NCBI GenBank assembly: GCA_937871605.1
Contig: CALMRM010000173.1
Location: 480-8,878 of the forward strand
Length of the DNA: 8,399 nucleotides
Reading direction: 5' to 3'
Origin: an uncultured Terriglobus sp.
GTDB taxonomy: Bacteria > Acidobacteriota > Terriglobia > Terriglobales > Acidobacteriaceae
The notes under the pieces were generated by a model. The model saw nothing but the letters and a program-made list of their open reading frames with translations, searched no databases and was not told the DNA's origin. The translations under genes were made by a program, and so were the position numbers. Positions 5,961 to 8,399 of the stretch are shown one piece after another (the first letter of the stretch is position 1; every line of letters starts with the position of its first letter).

Positions 5961-7109
5961 ATGCCAGACCATCAGAAGCGCGCTCTTGTTACCGGCGGTG
6001 CCGGGCTCATTGGATCTCACCTGACGGACCTCTTGATCCGTGAGGGCTGGACGGTCCGCATCCTGGACAACCTGGAGCCGAACACGCACAAGCAGGGCAA
6101 GCCCGCCTGGGTAAATCCTGCGGCGGAGTTCCGGCAGGGTGAGGTGCAGGAGTACGAGACCATGCGTGCGGCGCTCGAAGACATCGACGTGGTCTTCCAC
6201 CAGGCGGCGTACGGCGGCTACATGCCGCAGATGGCAAAGTACGTGCTGGTCAACAGCTTTGGCACGGCGCAGATGCTGGAGATCATCCGCGACCACAACC
6301 TGCCCGTCAAGAAAGTAGTCGTCGCCAGTTCGCAGGTGGCTTACAGCGAGGGCGCGGCGTACTGCCCGGAGCACGGCAACGTGGTGCCGAAACTGCGGCC
6401 GGTAGAGCAGCTGCGCGCAGGTGACTTCGCCGTGCACTGTCCTGTGCCGGTGAGCGGCGGTGTGTGCGGCAAGGTGACCGCATCCATCCCAACGCCGGAA
6501 AGCACGCCCGGCGGCGGCGAAACGGTCTATGGCATCACCAAGGTCGACCAGGAGCGGCTGGTGCTGTTGTGGGGTAAGCAGACTGGCGTTCCCACGGTGG
6601 CGTTGCGTTACAGCTGCACCTATGGCCCACGGCAGTCGTTGTTTAACCCGTACACGGGCGTCATCGCCATCTTCTGCACGCGCCTGTTGAACGATCAGCC
6701 GCCGGTGGTTTACGAGGACGGCGAGCAAACACGCGACCTATGTTTCGTCGAGGACATTGCGCGCGCCAACCTGCTGGTGGCCACCACAGACACGCTGGAC
6801 GGCCTGCCGGTGAACGTGGGCAGCGGGCAGGCGACCAGTGTGAACAGGCTGGCACGCATCATCGCGGAAAAGCTCGGCAAGAACATCGAGCCGCTGACGC
6901 GTGGCGAGTTCCGGCCCGGAGAGATCCGCTCGCTTATCTCGGACACATCGCGCATTCAGAGCATCGGCTACAAGCCCTCCGTGACCATTGAAGAGGGCAT
7001 CGGGCGCTACATCGACTGGATTGGCACACAGGGCGCGGTAAAAGATTACTTCGCCGAAATTGAAGCAGGCCTGCGCGCGAAGGGTATTGTGCAGAGCGTA
7101 AGGGCATAG
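5961..7109 (+). CDS. NAD-dependent sugar-nucleotide epimerase (extended SDR)
   Basis: A 382-residue extended short-chain dehydrogenase/reductase that would act on a nucleotide-activated sugar in the cytoplasm for surface-glycan synthesis. The Rossmann motif TGGAGLIGSH is at 11-20 and Asp36 ends the second strand (ILDN), fitting NAD binding. Catalytic residues are Ser123/Ser124 (VVASSQVAYS) and YGITK (Tyr190, Lys194). The C-terminal substrate domain shows ALRYSCTYGPRQSLFNPYTG (214-233), EDGEQTRDLCFVEDIARA (252-269) and VNVGSGQATSV (284-294). The NPYTGV stretch and a cysteine-containing insertion (Cys135, Cys160, Cys169) resemble dTDP-L-rhamnose 4-epimerases, but substrate cannot be fixed from sequence. 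No glycosyltransferase or sugar-nucleotide gene is nearby. The start at 5961 places the Rossmann motif correctly. However, GAGAGGG (5953-5959) ends only one base before the ATG, which is unusually tight. A 3' repeat array and a terminator follow. Confidence 0.93.
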   Translation: MPDHQKRALVTGGAGLIGSHLTDLLIREGWTVRILDNLEPNTHKQGKPAWVNPAAEFRQGEVQEYETMRAALEDIDVVFHQAAYGGYMPQMAKYVLVNSFGTAQMLEIIRDHNLPVKKVVVASSQVAYSEGAAYCPEHGNVVPKLRPVEQLRAGDFAVHCPVPVSGGVCGKVTASIPTPESTPGGGETVYGITKVDQERLVLLWGKQTGVPTVALRYSCTYGPRQSLFNPYTGVIAIFCTRLLNDQPPVVYEDGEQTRDLCFVEDIARANLLVATTDTLDGLPVNVGSGQATSVNRLARIIAEKLGKNIEPLTRGEFRPGEIRSLISDTSRIQSIGYKPSVTIEEGIGRYIDWIGTQGAVKDYFAEIEAGLRAKGIVQSVRA

Positions 7110-7132
7110 GCGCACACCAAGCCTTCGTGTTG

Positions 7133-7270
7133 AACGCAGAGGCCGCAGAGGAAAGTACGCAGAGGCCGCAGCGGAGTGCACCAAGAGGCCGCAGGGAATT
7201 GCACGCAGGGGCCGCAGGGCGGTGTGCTCACTTTGCGGGCCTCTGCGTATACCTCCGCGACCTCTGCGTT
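7133..7270. repeat. Tandem 23-bp repeat array facing inverted copies
   Basis: Four direct units begin at 7134, 7157, 7180 and 7203. Three are 23 bp and the last about 25 bp, with core ACGCAGAGGCCGCAG followed by a variable tail. After a short spacer come two inverted units, GCGGGCCTCTGCGT (7235-7248) and CGCGACCTCTGCGTT (7256-7270), whose CTCTGCGT cores are 21 bp apart. The outer edges, AACGCAGAGG (7133-7142) and CCTCTGCGTT (7261-7270), are perfect inverted repeats, so the region can fold into a long imperfect hairpin. It lies between the epimerase stop and the terminator at 7296, inside the 3' UTR. Short ORFs crossing it on both strands are repeat artefacts. Confidence 0.8.
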
Positions 7271-7295
7271 CTGCTTTGCAATCAGCTTGTAACAG

Positions 7296-7323
7296 AAGGC
7301 CCGCAACGGATGCGGGCCTTTTT
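7296..7323 (+). terminator. Intrinsic terminator of the epimerase transcript
   Basis: AAGGCCCGCA (7296-7305), loop ACGGA and TGCGGGCCTT (7311-7320) form a perfect 10-bp stem, and the T-run continues to 7323. It is the strongest terminator in the window. It lies 187 nt after the epimerase stop, with the repeat array between. On the minus strand the T-run after the stem is only two bases, so it is less likely to serve the converging gene. Confidence 0.9.
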
Positions 7324-7342
7324 GCGTGATTGATTGTAAGGC

Positions 7343-7855
7343 TTACGCGGCTACGGCTTCACCTATCTCTGCTGCCTGCTTGTTGATCTTGCTTTCAGCC
7401 AGCTCCGTGAACTTCTTATCGCCGGTCTTGCTGTCCTCAAGAGCTTGCGCGACTTCCTTCACGGCATCCTGCTTGCCGATGACCTTTGCGTAGCTGGCGA
7501 GTGAACCATAGGAGGCCACGCGGAACAGCTGCTGCTGGTTGGCCGCGACGATCAGCGCCGCATCGCGAATGGGGCCACGATCCGTGTTCTTGATCATCTC
7601 TTCCACTTCGCGAATCATGGCATTCGCGATGTGGTTGTCTTCGCGGTGCACCTGCTCGCCAAGCTTCTGGAAGGCCTGCTCCACCGTGGTGCCATACTCC
7701 TTGCTCTTGGTCGCGGTCTTGCTGAATAGCTCCTTCAGATCCGCATCTGCGGCGGCTTCGGCCATCTTTGGCGCGGCCTGCGCCATCTTCTCCTCAAAGT
7801 CGAGGACGTAGGTCATGGCGGTGGTCAACAGCTGCTGTACGCTTTCAATCTTCAC
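7343..7855 (-). CDS. DUF892 ferritin-like protein (YciE/YciF family)
   Basis: A 170-residue all-helical protein of the DUF892 family, which has a rubrerythrin/ferritin-like four-helix bundle; members are often stress-associated and their exact role is unknown. Recognisable blocks are the N-terminal SVQQLLTTAMTYVLDFEEKM (5-24), the second helix with VEQAFQKLGE (58-67) and the very typical RDAALIVAANQQQLFRVASY (97-116). The C-terminus is LAESKINKQAAEIG (152-165). The GTG start at 7855 is chosen because AGGAGA lies 7 nt upstream and the remaining length matches the family. The in-frame ATG at 8053 would add 66 unrelated residues. Compared with E. coli YciF as I recall it, the helix-2 EET block reads KSK and the helix-4 VEHYE reads QQLFR. 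The di-metal site may therefore be lost. It converges on the epimerase and lies downstream of the HPP gene on the same strand, 210 bp away. Confidence 0.9.
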   Translation of the reverse strand: MKIESVQQLLTTAMTYVLDFEEKMAQAAPKMAEAAADADLKELFSKTATKSKEYGTTVEQAFQKLGEQVHREDNHIANAMIREVEEMIKNTDRGPIRDAALIVAANQQQLFRVASYGSLASYAKVIGKQDAVKEVAQALEDSKTGDKKFTELAESKINKQAAEIGEAVAA

Positions 7856-7862
7856 GGTGAAA

Positions 7863-7868
7863 TCTCCT
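7863..7868 (-). promoter_or_regulatory. Ribosome binding site setting the GTG start of the DUF892 gene
   Basis: On the minus strand AGGAGA lies 7 nt before the GTG at 7855-7853. No comparable site precedes the upstream in-frame ATG at 8053, so this decides the start. Confidence 0.75.
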
Positions 7869-8065
7869 GGGCGGTACTGGCGTTCTTCCCTTGTACGATG
7901 CCCGTGCGCAACACTATCCGATGACGATGGCTGCGCCTGTTCACGCCAGGCTCTTACCGCGTCACGGACCTTGCCGGACTGCATTGACCACATACACACA
8001 GGGGTAACAGCGAGCACATGCAGCAGGCGTGCAGCAGGTGCGGCGTGACACACGCATCGACACGC

Positions 8066-8398
8066 CTAGCGAGCTTGCATGCGGCGCAGGCGCCACAGCC
8101 GGATGGGCTCGCCAAGGGCGGTGATCAGCAGGATGCCGCCCATGATGGCGACGCCATCCTGTGGCCGCTGCATGGAGCCGGTGGCCACCATCAGCGTGGT
8201 GGAGAGCGCTGCCGGTTGCTGGGCTTGCAGGAGCAGTGTTGCGGCCGTGGTCAGCAACACCGCGATGACGGCTGCTGCCACGCGCGGCAGTGTGATGTTG
8301 CTGGTGGAGACGGCGGGTACGCTCCACGCGTGCGTCAACGCCAGCGCCATAAACCCGCACAGCACCCCGGCGAGATGACCCACGATGACGTTGTAGGG
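8066..8398 (-). CDS. HPP-family membrane protein, 5'-partial
   Basis: This is the C-terminal 110 residues of a small integral membrane protein resembling the HPP family. Some plant and cyanobacterial members of that family are linked to nitrite transport; the role here is unknown. The fragment opens in frame with PYNVIVGHLAG, which matches the family's conserved NV-I-GH segment, so the true start is off the right edge and the GTG at 8383 is unlikely to be it. Hydrophobic segments are at roughly 6-24, 39-58 and 82-97, and a basic cytoplasmic-looking tail (RLWRLRRMQAR) ends the protein. At the position where the family usually has HPP, before an ASTTL-like stretch, this protein reads QQPAALSTTL (60-69). 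The 210-bp gap to the DUF892 gene downstream shows no clear terminator, so co-transcription with it is possible. Family assignment is moderately sure. Confidence 0.75.
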   Translation of the reverse strand, partial: PYNVIVGHLAGVLCGFMALALTHAWSVPAVSTSNITLPRVAAAVIAVLLTTAATLLLQAQQPAALSTTLMVATGSMQRPQDGVAIMGGILLITALGEPIRLWRLRRMQAR

Positions 8399-8399
8399 C

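Noticed and set aside
5937..6728. Minus-strand ORF of 263 residues opposite the epimerase
   Set aside because: It is an antisense shadow of an SDR gene with all its motifs in place and has no domain of its own.
7133..7270. CRISPR array
   Set aside because: The units are 23 bp and contiguous with no unique spacers, some units are inverted, and no cas genes are present.
7127..7333. Small ORFs across the tandem repeat (plus strand 68 residues; minus strand 7046-7306)
   Set aside because: They read through the repeat array and the terminator, and their pseudo-repetitive protein reflects the DNA repeat.
7856..8053. Upstream extension of the DUF892 gene to the ATG at 8053
   Set aside because: The added 66 residues do not resemble the family, and AGGAGA directly precedes the GTG at 7855.

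Overview
The window is GC-rich and densely coding, with strong third-position GC bias. It looks like chromosomal DNA of a free-living soil-type bacterium, most plausibly an acidobacterium (Terriglobales/Acidobacteriaceae-like). I base that on the mix of genes and on the intergenic repeats, such as GGCT-AAA-GCC hairpins, CCCCACATCTC hairpins and CGCAGAGGCCGCAG arrays, which I associate from memory with such genomes. No rRNA, tRNA or phage gene gives a firm taxonomic anchor, so this is inference.

Layout, left to right. (1) 1-2616 (+): phosphoenolpyruvate carboxylase, cut at its 5' end by the window edge. (2) 2847-3413 (+): a secreted single-domain fasciclin (FAS1) protein. Two short inverted repeats precede it, and a clear intrinsic terminator follows at 3438-3464. 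(3) 3465-3663: no gene seen, but a second terminator-like hairpin at 3564-3584. (4) 3664-4836 (+): a radical SAM protein of the SplB-like (COG1533, 'Rv2578c-type') group with a CxxxCxxC cluster motif and a C-terminal QGLLF that resembles a sliding-clamp-binding peptide. (5) 4855-5001: a 147-bp palindromic repeat with perfect 12-bp ends (REPIN/MITE-like). (6) 5117-5803 (+): a DUF2278 (YukJ-like) protein. (7) 5828-5914: a second REPIN-like element of a different family. (8) 5961-7109 (+): an extended-SDR sugar-nucleotide epimerase. (9) 7133-7270: a 23-bp-period tandem array facing inverted copies, followed by a strong terminator at 7296-7323. (10) 7343-7855 (-): a DUF892 ferritin-like protein starting at GTG. 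(11) 7869-8065: no gene or clear site seen. (12) 8066-8398 (-): the C-terminal part of an HPP-family membrane protein, running off the right edge.

The genes do not form an evident operon or pathway. Most are separated by 100-300 bp gaps holding terminators or repeats, so each is probably its own transcription unit. The two minus-strand genes at the right converge on the epimerase. I see no convincing new multi-gene system. The most interesting material is the set of three different structured repeats in consecutive gaps, the possible clamp-binding tail on the radical SAM enzyme, and the apparent loss of metal ligands in the DUF892 protein. Homology statements come from motif recognition by eye; no database search was run.
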